DNA of 64,000 nt from Oscillospiraceae bacterium (GCA_015067885.1 SVLO01000005.1:1-64000); one strand, 5' to 3'. Positions 19,003 to 28,016 are shown, counted from the first letter of the stretch. Numbers and translations: made by a program. The notes: generated from the sequence alone by a model not told the origin.

Positions 19003-19116
19003 AATTTGCCGCTCCTTTCCGCTTCCTATATAGTATAGGATAATTTTAGCAGAAAAATTTTTGCGATGTAAGCAAAAATTTCGAAAAGAAATTAAGATTT
19101 ATCCTGCATGCAACGG

Positions 19117-19145
19117 TTGACAAGCGGGGGAAACTATGGTAAGAT
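19117..19145 (+). promoter_or_regulatory. Promoter for the tRNA-Ser genes
   Basis: TTGACA (19117-19122), 17 bp, TAAGAT (19140-19145). Confidence 0.7.
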
Positions 19146-19166
19146 AACTCCTGCTGTAAGCCGTAC

Positions 19167-19253
19167 GGAGAGATGTCCGAGCGGTTTAAGGAGCCGGTCT
19201 TGAAAACCGGTGACTCGCAAGAGCCGTGGGTTCGAATCCCACTCTCTCCGCCA
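19167..19253 (+). tRNA. tRNA-Ser (anticodon UGA)
   Basis: GGAGAGA...TCTCTCC acceptor pairing, anticodon loop CTTGAAA, long variable arm, GGTTCGAATCC, encoded CCA. Confidence 0.95.
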
Positions 19254-19279
19254 TTTTAATACTTTCATTTATTTGACCT

Positions 19280-19370
19280 GCAGAAGTACCCAAGAGGCCA
19301 AAGGGGCTCCCCTGCTAAGGGAGTAGGCGGGTTAAACCGTGCGAGGGTTCGAATCCCTCCTTCTGCGCCA
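19280..19370 (+). tRNA. tRNA-Ser (anticodon GCU)
   Basis: GCAGAAG...CTTCTGC acceptor, anticodon loop CTGCTAA, long variable arm, GGTTCGAATCC, encoded CCA. Confidence 0.95.
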
Positions 19371-19372
19371 CG

Positions 19373-19404
19373 AAAAGTCCTGATGCAATCGCATCGGGAC
19401 TTTT
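19373..19404 (+). terminator. Terminator downstream of the tRNA pair
   Basis: AAAAGTCCTGATGC-AATC-GCATCGGGACTTTT. Confidence 0.75.
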
Positions 19405-19447
19405 CTGCTTTGTGTACATACCCCGAAAATATTGGGAGGGAACTGTG

Positions 19448-20350
19448 ATGAGAGAACGTATGAGTCTGTCCACCACCACCGAACACTGCTTTAAGTTGTT
19501 TGGGTTGGAAGAGGGCGTCAAAATGCTGGCGGAGGTTGGCTTTGACGCGCTGGATATGAACTTTTGCAATGTGATCGACACGGAGGCGTTTTCCGAGGAG
19601 AATTATGCGGCCACCTGTGAGAAGCTGCTGCGTATCGCCAAGGAGTGCGGCATCTACTTCAATCAGGCCCACGCGCCGTTCCCCGGCTATATGTTCTACC
19701 CGGAGCAGGAGCGCCGGGATGCCTACATTCAGAAAATGCACCCCAAGGTCATTCGCTCCATCCGTGCCGCCGGCCTGCTGGGTGCCGAGCAGATCATCGT
19801 ACATCCTCTTGCTTGCCCCGACTTGGATAAGCAGAAGGAGTACAACATTGCCTATTACAACAGCCTGCTGCCCTATGCCAAAGAGGCGGGTATCAAAATC
19901 GCCCTGGAGAATATGTGGGGTGTCAGCCAGGTGAACCGACAGCAGATCATGGCCAATGTGTGCAGCTTTGGCCGTGATTTGGCGGATTACTACGACGCGC
20001 TGGATCCCGAGTGGTTTACGGTCTGTTTGGACATCGGTCACTGCGGTCTGGTGGGTGAGTCTGCCGACAATGCCATCCGTGCTTTGGGCAGCCGTCTGCA
20101 TGCCCTGCACGTCCATGACACCGACCACGTGCGTGACCTGCACACCATTCCCTACATGGGTAAGGTGGACTGGGACGCGGTGACCGCCGCCCTGGCCCAG
20201 GTGGACTACGACGGCGACTTCACCTATGAGGTGGGTGGTACCTTCTTGGCCCCCTATCAGGATGATAAGGTGCTGATGCGCAAGGCCTTCGAGTTGATGG
20301 AGGTCACCGGCCGCAAGCTGATTTCTATGATTTACGCCGCCAAGCAGTAA
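19448..20350 (+). CDS. Sugar phosphate isomerase/epimerase-like TIM-barrel protein
   Basis: MRERMSLSTTTEHCFKLFGLEEGVKMLAEVGFDALDMNF...; ENMWGV, CLDIGHCGLVGE, ALHVHDTD. Confidence 0.82.
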   Translation: MRERMSLSTTTEHCFKLFGLEEGVKMLAEVGFDALDMNFCNVIDTEAFSEENYAATCEKLLRIAKECGIYFNQAHAPFPGYMFYPEQERRDAYIQKMHPKVIRSIRAAGLLGAEQIIVHPLACPDLDKQKEYNIAYYNSLLPYAKEAGIKIALENMWGVSQVNRQQIMANVCSFGRDLADYYDALDPEWFTVCLDIGHCGLVGESADNAIRALGSRLHALHVHDTDHVRDLHTIPYMGKVDWDAVTAALAQVDYDGDFTYEVGGTFLAPYQDDKVLMRKAFELMEVTGRKLISMIYAAKQ

Positions 20351-20363
20351 GGAAGCGATACCA

Positions 20364-21089
20364 ATGAAACTGATCATCATTCGCCACGGCGATCCCAATT
20401 ACGAACTGGACACCCTGACCCCGGACGGCTGGAAAGAGGCAGAGCTGCTGGCCCAGCGTGTGGCCAAGCTGGACGTGAAAAACTTTTACGTTTCGCCCCT
20501 GGGCCGGGCGCAGGACACTGCCTCCGTCACCCTGAAGAAGATGGGCCGTACCGCCGAGACCATGGACTGGTTGCGGGAGTTTCCCATCAACGTGGTCAAG
20601 CCCGGCGAGGATTTTGAGGACGTGCTGTGGGACTGGAAGCCCGCCGACTGGACGGCTGTACCCGAGTTTTATGACCCGGACAAGTGGCAGGACGTGCCTA
20701 TCTTCGCTGCTGCCGGTGTACGTGAGGGTATCAAAAAGGTGACCGACGGCTTTGACGCCCTGCTGGCCAAACACGGCTACGTGCGCCACGGCCTGTACTA
20801 CAGGGCCGAGCGGGCCAACGAGGACACCATCGTGTTCTTCTGCCACTTCGGTCTGGAGTGTGTGCTGCTGGGCCACCTGCTGAACGTGTCGCCCATGATT
20901 TTGTGGCACGGTCTGTGTGCCGCGCCCACTTCGGTCAGCACCATCTACACCGAGGAGCGTCGGGAGGGGCAGGCATCCTTCCGCATGGCTTCCTTCGGTG
21001 ATATTTCCCACCTGTATGTGGCTGACCGTGAGCCGGCCTTTTCCGCCCGCTTCTGCGAAACCTTTGCCAATAAAGAGCAACTGCATTGA
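20364..21089 (+). CDS. Histidine phosphatase family protein
   Basis: MKLIIIRHGDPNYELDTLTPDGWKEAELLAQRV; catalytic RHG. Confidence 0.88.
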   Translation: MKLIIIRHGDPNYELDTLTPDGWKEAELLAQRVAKLDVKNFYVSPLGRAQDTASVTLKKMGRTAETMDWLREFPINVVKPGEDFEDVLWDWKPADWTAVPEFYDPDKWQDVPIFAAAGVREGIKKVTDGFDALLAKHGYVRHGLYYRAERANEDTIVFFCHFGLECVLLGHLLNVSPMILWHGLCAAPTSVSTIYTEERREGQASFRMASFGDISHLYVADREPAFSARFCETFANKEQLH

Positions 21090-21133
21090 TTTCAAGCAGG
21101 GTATCAGTATTCTTGCGAAAAGGGACACAGACG

Positions 21134-21802
21134 ATGAAAAAACGAACTATCACACTTGTCCTTGCCGTGACAATTGTATGCTGTCTGATCATGGCGCTGG
21201 TGGATGGTGTGCTTCGCCCGGGCTACGCCGTAAAATCCGCCATTAAGGCAGCTATGTTTATGTTAATGCCGCTGCTGGCGTCAAAGATAGACAAAAATGT
21301 ATGTTACCTATCTTTGCTGCGACCGGGGAAAAGGGGACTGCTGCCGGCCATTGGACTGGGAATTGGTATCTATGCGGTGATTCTTGGAGGATATTTTCTT
21401 GTCGCCTCCTTCTTTGACTTTTCGCAGATTGCAGGTGCTTTGACGGAAAATGTAGGCGTCACAAAGGAAAACTTCCTTTATGTGAGCATTTACATATCCT
21501 TTGCAAATTCTTTCTTGGAAGAATTCTTTTTTCGCGGGTTTGTATTCACAAACTTGAAACGGCTTTCCGGCAGAAGGGTGGCTTACCTGTTCAGCGCCGG
21601 CATATTCGGTTTGTACCACGTGGCAATGATGATAGGCTGGTTTTCCGCGGGATTGTTCCTGCTTGTTATGGCGGGATTGGTCATCGGTGGCATGCTGTTC
21701 AACTGGCTGAACGAAAAGCTGGATACCATCTATTGCTCGTGGCTGACCCACATGTTTGCAAACTTTGCCATAAATACAATCGGATTTATACTGTTAAAGT
21801 AA
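21134..21802 (+). CDS. CPBP family intramembrane metalloprotease
   Basis: Multi-TM; NSFLEEFFFRGFVFTNL (EExxxR) and YHVAMM motifs. Confidence 0.85.
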   Translation: MKKRTITLVLAVTIVCCLIMALVDGVLRPGYAVKSAIKAAMFMLMPLLASKIDKNVCYLSLLRPGKRGLLPAIGLGIGIYAVILGGYFLVASFFDFSQIAGALTENVGVTKENFLYVSIYISFANSFLEEFFFRGFVFTNLKRLSGRRVAYLFSAGIFGLYHVAMMIGWFSAGLFLLVMAGLVIGGMLFNWLNEKLDTIYCSWLTHMFANFAINTIGFILLK

Positions 21803-21815
21803 TGCTGTCTGTAAC

Positions 21816-21855
21816 AAACAGGTGCGACTCCCCAAGGGAAACCGCACCTGTTTTT
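21816..21855. terminator. Bidirectional terminator between CPBP gene and sigG
   Basis: AAACAGGTGCG ... CGCACCTGTTTTT. Confidence 0.8.
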
Positions 21856-22626
21856 CTACATTCCTTTTCTCAGTTGGGACAGCGCGCCCTTTTCCAGCCG
21901 GGACACTTGGGCTTGGGAAATGCCGATTTCCTGGGATACCTCGATTTGTGTCTTCCCCTGATAAAAACGCAGATTTAAGATGTTGCGTTCCCGTTCGCTT
22001 AACCGGGAGATGGCGTCTTTCAGCGCGATATGCTCCAGCCAATGTTCATCGGTGTTTTTGGGGTCCCTGACCTGATCCATCACGCACAGGGAGTCGCCGC
22101 TGTCGGAATAGACCGGCTCGTACAGCGAGACCGGCTCGCTGATGGCATCCAAAGCGAAGACGATGTCTTCACGCTTGATGTCCAGTATAGCGGCAATTTG
22201 TTCGATGGTAGGTTCTTTTTGGTGCTGAGCGATATAGGCCTCCTTGGCCTGCAGGACGCGGTAGGCGGTGTCCCGCATGGCCCGGGAGACCCGAACAGCA
22301 CTGTTGTCCCGCAGATAGCGGCGGATCTCACCCACGATCATGGGAACGCCGTAGGTGGAAAAGCGCACGTCCAGGTCGGTGTTGAAGTTATCGATGGCTT
22401 TGATCAGACCGATACAACCCACTTGGAACAGATCATCCACGTTCTCACCGCGATTGACAAACCGCTGGATAATGGACAGCACCAACCGCAGGTTGCCGCG
22501 TATCAGCTGTTCCCGGGCAATGGAATCCCCCTGCTTGGCCTGCAGAAGCAGTTGGCGGGTTTCTTCACTTTTCAGCACGGGCAGTTTGGTGGTGTTTACA
22601 CCACAGATCTCAACTTTATTTACCAT
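21856..22626 (-). CDS. sigG: RNA polymerase sporulation sigma factor SigG
   Basis: MVNKVEICGVNTTKLPVLKSEETRQLL...; DLFQVGCIGLIKAIDNFNTDLDVRFSTYGVPMIVGEIRRYLRD. Confidence 0.95.
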   Translation of the reverse strand: MVNKVEICGVNTTKLPVLKSEETRQLLLQAKQGDSIAREQLIRGNLRLVLSIIQRFVNRGENVDDLFQVGCIGLIKAIDNFNTDLDVRFSTYGVPMIVGEIRRYLRDNSAVRVSRAMRDTAYRVLQAKEAYIAQHQKEPTIEQIAAILDIKREDIVFALDAISEPVSLYEPVYSDSGDSLCVMDQVRDPKNTDEHWLEHIALKDAISRLSERERNILNLRFYQGKTQIEVSQEIGISQAQVSRLEKGALSQLRKGM

Positions 22627-22641
22627 GAGTAAAACCTCCAG

Positions 22642-22669
22642 CCGGGATGCTGAATTCAGTATTTCCCGG
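22642..22669 (-). promoter_or_regulatory. Hairpin abutting the sigG Shine-Dalgarno sequence
   Basis: CCGGGATGCTGAATTCAGTATTTCCCGG imperfect inverted repeat ending 2-3 nt from GGAGG of the sigG RBS. Confidence 0.5.
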
Positions 22670-22798
22670 GGAGGTGCTTTCATACTGTGTGAAAAGCGGT
22701 TAAAAATTTATTCGTCAGACCTGTTTCGATGGAATGTGATGGCATTTGGGCAGGGAGGACGCCATAGGATGATACAAACAATGGAGAGGTGTGGTGTT

Positions 22799-23074
22799 GT
22801 GCGGTTAGGCGAGCTGCGGCTGAAAGAGGTTATTGGGGTAAACAACGGAATTCGTTTGGGTTATGTCGGTGATGCGGAGCTGGATCTGGTGCATGGGAAA
22901 ATACTGAGCCTGATGGTTCCGGGGCGTTTGCGGCTGTTTGGACTGCTGGGTCGCGAGAAACCGACCGTCATTCCGTGGTATGCCATTCAGCGCTTTGGGG
23001 AGGACACCGTACTGGTAGATATGGAGCAGATCGGCAACACAGGGACGGAAAATAGGGCAGAAGCGGCGGTATGA
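22799..23074 (+). CDS. YlmC/YmxH family sporulation protein (PRC-barrel like)
   Basis: VRLGELRLKEVIGVNNGIRLGYVGDAELDLVHGKILSLMVPG. Confidence 0.85.
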   Translation: MRLGELRLKEVIGVNNGIRLGYVGDAELDLVHGKILSLMVPGRLRLFGLLGREKPTVIPWYAIQRFGEDTVLVDMEQIGNTGTENRAEAAV

Positions 23075-23159
23075 CAGAAAAAGTGAAATTTTTCTGAAAA
23101 AATGCTTGCAATTCGAAACGTAATGTGGTAACATTTCCAAGTCTGAATAAAGGGTGATC

Positions 23160-23226
23160 CTCTGCGGTGTGCCAACCAGTGAGTGTGGCACGGAACAAAC
23201 CGGTATGAACGCCTATAAAAAACGGA
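23160..23226 (+). promoter_or_regulatory. Possible ribosomal protein L19 leader structure
   Basis: GTGCCA...TGGCAC hairpin flanked by CGGT/ACCG upstream of rplS; not a verified family match. Confidence 0.3.
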
Positions 23227-23236
23227 GGAAATTACC

Positions 23237-23578
23237 ATGGATCTGATGAAAGCATTCACCGAAAAGCACCTGAAGGCCGAGGCCCCCGCCGCCCAGATCG
23301 GCGACACCGTCCGTGTCCACATCCGCGTGAAGGAAGGCAACCGCGAGCGTACCCAGATTTTTGAGGGTACCGTGATCGCCAAGAAGCACGGCGGTCTGGA
23401 GGAGACCATCACCGTTCGCCGCGTGTCCTACGGCGTCGGTGTGGAGAAGGTGTTCCCCATCCACGCTCCCTCTTTGGAGAAGATCGAGCTGGTCCGTCAC
23501 GGCAAGGCCCGCCGCGCCAAGCTGTACTACCTGCGCAACCGCGTTGGTAAGGCTGCCAAGCTGCAGGAGAAGCTGTAA
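23237..23578 (+). CDS. rplS: 50S ribosomal protein L19
   Basis: [59 protein letters not shown]. Confidence 0.97.
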   Translation: MDLMKAFTEKHLKAEAPAAQIGDTVRVHIRVKEGNRERTQIFEGTVIAKKHGGLEETITVRRVSYGVGVEKVFPIHAPSLEKIELVRHGKARRAKLYYLRNRVGKAAKLQEKL

Positions 23579-23584
23579 TTTATC

Positions 23585-23620
23585 CGAAAAAATCCGTCCC
23601 GACAGGGGCGGATTTTTTTA
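23585..23620 (+). terminator. Terminator after rplS
   Basis: AAAAATCCGTCCC-GACA-GGGGCGGATTTTTTT. Confidence 0.8.
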
Positions 23621-23700
23621 TGCTGTTTTCGTTGGCATTTCTGCGCTTGTGTGTTATAATGACTCCAAACGCGACCATGATAAAAAGGAGAGATTTCATT

Positions 23701-24345
23701 ATGAAACTGGAAGGCGCGAAAATCAACTTTTTGGGCGACAGCATTACCGAGGGCTTTGGTGTTTCCAACCCGGAGAAACTGGTCTGGCACCAGCTGATCA
23801 AGCGGGACTGCGGCCTGGCTCAGGCCAACAACTACGGCGCCAGCGGTACCCGCATTGCCCGCCGGACAGTTCCGTATCTGTCCACCCCCACATATGACAT
23901 CACCTTCGAGCTGCGTGCCGAGATCATGAGCCGGGACGTGGATGCGGTGGTGGTCTTCGGCGGCGTCAACGACTACGGCCACGGTGATGCCCATTTTGGC
24001 GACGTGGACAGCGACAGTGAGGACATCTATACTTTCTGCGGCGCGCTGAACAGCCTGATCTCCAAGCTGCAGCGGGACTTCCCCAAGGCGGAACTGGTGT
24101 TCCTGACCTCTCTGCATTACATTCGGGAGAATGAACCCGATCAGCCGGATGGCAAGCTTCTTGCGGACTACGTAGAGGCCATCCGTACCATCTGCGCAAA
24201 GCGCGAGGTGAAGGTCATCGACCTGTTTGCCATCAATCCTTTGGATTGCACCGATACCTCTATGGTACCCGACGGTCTGCACCCCAACGATGCCGGTCAC
24301 GCCGTTATGGCCAGGGTCATTGCCGAGGAGCTGATGAAACTGTAA
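23701..24345 (+). CDS. SGNH/GDSL family hydrolase
   Basis: INFLGDSITEGFGVSNPEKLVWHQLI, VVVFGGVNDYGHG, PDGLHPNDAGHAVMA (DxxH). Confidence 0.88.
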   Translation: MKLEGAKINFLGDSITEGFGVSNPEKLVWHQLIKRDCGLAQANNYGASGTRIARRTVPYLSTPTYDITFELRAEIMSRDVDAVVVFGGVNDYGHGDAHFGDVDSDSEDIYTFCGALNSLISKLQRDFPKAELVFLTSLHYIRENEPDQPDGKLLADYVEAIRTICAKREVKVIDLFAINPLDCTDTSMVPDGLHPNDAGHAVMARVIAEELMKL

Positions 24346-24362
24346 GAAAGCGAGGGAATCAC

Positions 24363-24989
24363 ATGAAACGTACCGAGTACAGGGAGGGTTACGAGTTTTC
24401 CTTTGTCGCCTATACCGGCGCGGAAATGAATGAAAAGCGACCCCTTATTATTCAGCTGCACGGCGCAGGGGAACGGGGCAACGGCAAGGACGAACTGCAG
24501 TTGGTGGACAAGCATGGCTTTTCCAAGTACCTGAAGGAAGCGGAACATGATTGCGTTGTGGTTATGCCCCAGTGCCCGGCAGACAGCTTTTGGGCGGCAC
24601 GGGTGGAATCCATCGTGCGCTTTGTGGGGCAAATGATCGAGAAGTTCCATGCCGATCCCGACCGGGTGTGCCTGACCGGCCTGAGCATGGGCGGCTACGG
24701 CACCTGGTTTACGGCCATGGCGCGCCCTGACCTGTTTGCGGCCATTGCCCCGGTTTGCGGTGGCGGTATGGCGTGGAATGCCGGGGTGCTGACCATGCCT
24801 GTCTGGACCTGTCATGGAGCCAAGGATGAAACCGTCAGCATCAACCAGACCGAAGAGATGGTGGCGGCACTGCGCGCCCTGGGCAGAGATGTTACCTACG
24901 AGCGGCTGGAGGATTATGGCCACAATGCGTGGGACTATGCCTATACGGAGCAGCTGATGAACTGGCTGCTGAGCAAGAAGAGGGGATAA
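24363..24989 (+). CDS. Alpha/beta hydrolase (prolyl oligopeptidase / PHB-depolymerase-like esterase)
   Basis: PLIIQLHGAGERG, LTGLSMGGYGTW nucleophile elbow, HGAKDETV, YGHNAW. Confidence 0.85.
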   Translation: MKRTEYREGYEFSFVAYTGAEMNEKRPLIIQLHGAGERGNGKDELQLVDKHGFSKYLKEAEHDCVVVMPQCPADSFWAARVESIVRFVGQMIEKFHADPDRVCLTGLSMGGYGTWFTAMARPDLFAAIAPVCGGGMAWNAGVLTMPVWTCHGAKDETVSINQTEEMVAALRALGRDVTYERLEDYGHNAWDYAYTEQLMNWLLSKKRG

Positions 24990-24991
24990 CA

Positions 24992-25792
24992 GTGGGGACC
25001 AAATCTGTTATTGAATTTTGGTACAAAAAACTGAATTTTCCTTCCAAGTACGACGAAGAATTCTACCGCGCGCTGGAGGAAATTGTAATCCCGGCGGATA
25101 GCAAGTTGGAGGATTACGACCCCCGGTGCGAGGACGGCAAGCGCAACCTGCTGGCCTATCTGTATTTTTGCGAGGAACTCAAGCGCCGTTACGAGGAAAA
25201 GGGGATTGGTGAGGACGTTCTGCTGGACACCCTCAGCGACCTTGTGGTGTGGACGGACGTGTGGAGCGACCTGAAAGGGGAACTGTGGCTTGGTGAGCTG
25301 TACTGGCTGAATTTCCACCTCGGCATGCGCCTTTTTAAGCTGGGGCGGCTGCAGTTCTGTCTGGGCAAGGCCAAGCACGATGCTCCCGCTCACGGCCTTG
25401 CGAAGGGCGATACGGTGGTGGAGATGCATATCCAGGCCGTCGGTCCCCTCAAGCGGGAGGACTGCCTGGCGTCGGTGGCCCGGGCCCGGGAATTCTTTGC
25501 CAAGTACTACCCGGAGCAGCCTTACAAGTGCTTTACCTGCCATTCCTGGCTGATGGACAAGAAACTGGACGAGGTACTGTCCCCGGACAGCAACATCATT
25601 CGCTTCCGCAATATGTATGACATCGTCCACGAGCAGCCTTCCGATGCCATTTTGAAGTACGTATTCAAGTGGGACACCACAGCGGAAAACCTTGCCCAAA
25701 CTCCTGCCACTTCGAACTTCGCCCAACGGGTGAAGGAGCGCAGATTGGCTGGGGAGCGGTTCAACGAGTCCTTGGGTATTTGGAGGGATTAA
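24992..25792 (+). CDS. Acyltransferase domain-containing (GNAT-like) protein
   Basis: VGTKSVIEFWYKKLNFPSKYDEEFYRALEEI...ELYWLNFHLGMRLFKLGRLQF; recognised only from general family resemblance. Confidence 0.55.
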   Translation: MGTKSVIEFWYKKLNFPSKYDEEFYRALEEIVIPADSKLEDYDPRCEDGKRNLLAYLYFCEELKRRYEEKGIGEDVLLDTLSDLVVWTDVWSDLKGELWLGELYWLNFHLGMRLFKLGRLQFCLGKAKHDAPAHGLAKGDTVVEMHIQAVGPLKREDCLASVARAREFFAKYYPEQPYKCFTCHSWLMDKKLDEVLSPDSNIIRFRNMYDIVHEQPSDAILKYVFKWDTTAENLAQTPATSNFAQRVKERRLAGERFNESLGIWRD

Positions 25793-25819
25793 ACATCGGA
25801 GCGAGGGAGGGAGAGAGGT

Positions 25820-27097
25820 ATGAGTGAGATTACCTTTCCCTATGGAAAAGGGCGGCTGTACGGCCGCTTTACGGAAGATGAGCTTGCGGGCGTTTTGACC
25901 TCCGCCATCGAGGAATACGCCCCAGAGGGGGATGAGGTGGAACTGGTCCGCCGTGCGATGGCTGCCCCCATCGGTTCCAAGACTTTGCGGGAGCTGGCTG
26001 TGGGAAAGCAAAAGGTGGTCATTATTGCCAGCGACCATACCCGACCCGTACCCAGCCGTGTGATTATCCCGGCAATGCTGGCGGAAATCCGGCAGGGAAA
26101 TCCCGGTGCGGACATTACTATTTTGATCGCCACCGGCTGTCACCGAGGGACTACGAAGGCGGAACTGGTATCCAAATTCGGCCAGGAGATCGTTGCCAAG
26201 GAAAGGATTTACGTCCACGATTGTGACGAGCGGGAAAAGCTGGTCAGCGTTGGCACACTGCCCTCCGGCGGCGATTGCGAGATCAACACCATCGCCATGG
26301 AAGCGGACCTGCTGGTGGCGGAGGGATTCATCGAACCTCACTTCTTCGCCGGTTTTTCCGGCGGCAGAAAGAGCGTTCTGCCCGGTGTGGCCGGTCGGTG
26401 CACGGTGCTGGCCAACCATTGTGCGGAATTTATCGCCCATGACAACGCCCGTACCGGCGTGCTGCAAAATAATCCCATCCACGAGGATATGCTGTGGGCG
26501 GCGAAACGGGCAAGGCTTGCCTACATCGTCAACGTGGTTCTCAATGCGGAGAAAAAGGTGATTTATGCCGTGGCCGGCGATGTGGAACAGGCGCACCGGA
26601 TGGGGACGGATTTTCTCGCCTCTCTGTGCGGCGCGACGGCTGTCCCGGCAGACATTGTCATCTCCACCAACGGCGGTTATCCCTTGGACCAGAACGTTTA
26701 TCAGGCGGTCAAGGGGATGACGGCGGCGGAGGCCACGGTGAAGAAGGGCGGCGTCATTATCATGATTGCCGCGGCCAACGACGGCATCGGCGGCGACCAT
26801 TTTTATCACCAGCTGGCGGATGAGCGGGATATTGAAAAGACCATGCAGACCTTCCTGAGCCGCGGACGAAATGAAACGGTACCTGACCAGTGGCAGACTC
26901 AGATCATGCTGCGGGTGCTGATGCGCGCCCGGGTGATTTTTGTTTCCGAAATGGAAGATGAGCTGGTGGAGCAGATGCACATGATCCCGGCTCATTCTCT
27001 GGAAGAAGCCATGACAAAAGCAAAACGTTTGCTGGACAAGCAGAACCCGACCGTCACCGCCATTCCGGACGGTGTTTCGGTGGTCGTACAGAAATAA
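25820..27097 (+). CDS. LarA-like (nickel-pincer lactate racemase family) protein
   Basis: SDHTRPVPSRVIIPAML, ATGCHRGTTKAE, EPHFFAGFSGGRKSVLPGVAG. Confidence 0.88.
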   Translation: MSEITFPYGKGRLYGRFTEDELAGVLTSAIEEYAPEGDEVELVRRAMAAPIGSKTLRELAVGKQKVVIIASDHTRPVPSRVIIPAMLAEIRQGNPGADITILIATGCHRGTTKAELVSKFGQEIVAKERIYVHDCDEREKLVSVGTLPSGGDCEINTIAMEADLLVAEGFIEPHFFAGFSGGRKSVLPGVAGRCTVLANHCAEFIAHDNARTGVLQNNPIHEDMLWAAKRARLAYIVNVVLNAEKKVIYAVAGDVEQAHRMGTDFLASLCGATAVPADIVISTNGGYPLDQNVYQAVKGMTAAEATVKKGGVIIMIAAANDGIGGDHFYHQLADERDIEKTMQTFLSRGRNETVPDQWQTQIMLRVLMRARVIFVSEMEDELVEQMHMIPAHSLEEAMTKAKRLLDKQNPTVTAIPDGVSVVVQK

Positions 27098-27116
27098 CGA
27101 GTAGGAGGGATGGGCC

Positions 27117-28016
27117 ATGAACATTCAATGGTATCCCGGACACATGACCAAGACCCGGCGGCAGATCGAAGCGGATCTGAAGCTGGTGGATATCGTGGTG
27201 GAGATCATTGATGCCCGCATCCCCATCTCCAGCCGCAATCCTGATATTGACCGCATTGTGGGGGACAAGCCCCGGCTTGTGGTACTCAACCGCGCCGACC
27301 AGGCTGACCCCGACAGCAACCGCCTGTGGACGGAGCAGTTTAAGCGACAGGGTTGGACGGTGCTGGAGACCGATGCCAAGACGGGCGCGGGTGTCAGCCG
27401 CTTTTCTCAGGTGATACAGTTGGCCCTGAAAGATCAGATCGCCCGCTGGCGGGAGAAGGGGCAGGTGGGCCGCCCGGTCCGTGCCATGGTGGTAGGCGTA
27501 CCAAATGTGGGCAAGTCTACCTTTATCAACAAAGTTGCCAAGCGCAAATCTGCCAAGGCGGGGGACCGGCCCGGTGTGACCCGGGGCAAGCAGTGGGTCA
27601 ACGTGGATGCTACCCTCGACTTGCTGGACACGCCCGGTATTCTGTGGCCCAAGTTTGAGGACGAGCGCACCGGAATCCACCTTGCCTTTACCGGCGCGGT
27701 AAAGGATGACATTATGGACGTGGAGGGCCTGGCCTGCCACTTGATGTGCTTTTTGAGCCGCCGCTACCCCGAGGCGCTGAAGAACGGCTATAAGCTCACC
27801 GCGCTGCCCGAGCGGGAGGCGGAGGAGAACGACATCGCCTTTGGTTATCGTATTCTTGAAACAGCCGCCCAAAAGCGCGGTATGCGCATTTCCGGCGGTG
27901 AGCTGGACACTGAGCGCATGGCCCGGGTGCTGCTGGATGAGTACCGTGGTGGCAAGCTTGGACGCTTTACACTTGAACTGCCGGAAGACGCGGCAGGGGA
28001 GGATGGAACCAAATGA
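27117..28016 (+). CDS. rbgA: Ribosome biogenesis GTPase (YlqF/RbgA)
   Basis: MNIQWYPGHMTKTRRQIEADLKLVDIVVEIIDARIPISSRNPDID; circularly permuted G motifs, VVGVPNVGKSTFIN. Confidence 0.95.
   Translation: MNIQWYPGHMTKTRRQIEADLKLVDIVVEIIDARIPISSRNPDIDRIVGDKPRLVVLNRADQADPDSNRLWTEQFKRQGWTVLETDAKTGAGVSRFSQVIQLALKDQIARWREKGQVGRPVRAMVVGVPNVGKSTFINKVAKRKSAKAGDRPGVTRGKQWVNVDATLDLLDTPGILWPKFEDERTGIHLAFTGAVKDDIMDVEGLACHLMCFLSRRYPEALKNGYKLTALPEREAEENDIAFGYRILETAAQKRGMRISGGELDTERMARVLLDEYRGGKLGRFTLELPEDAAGEDGTK

Noticed and set aside
24941-27124. Minus-strand 727-aa ORF
   Set aside because: Antisense to the acyltransferase and larA-like genes; His/Gln-rich composition with no motif.
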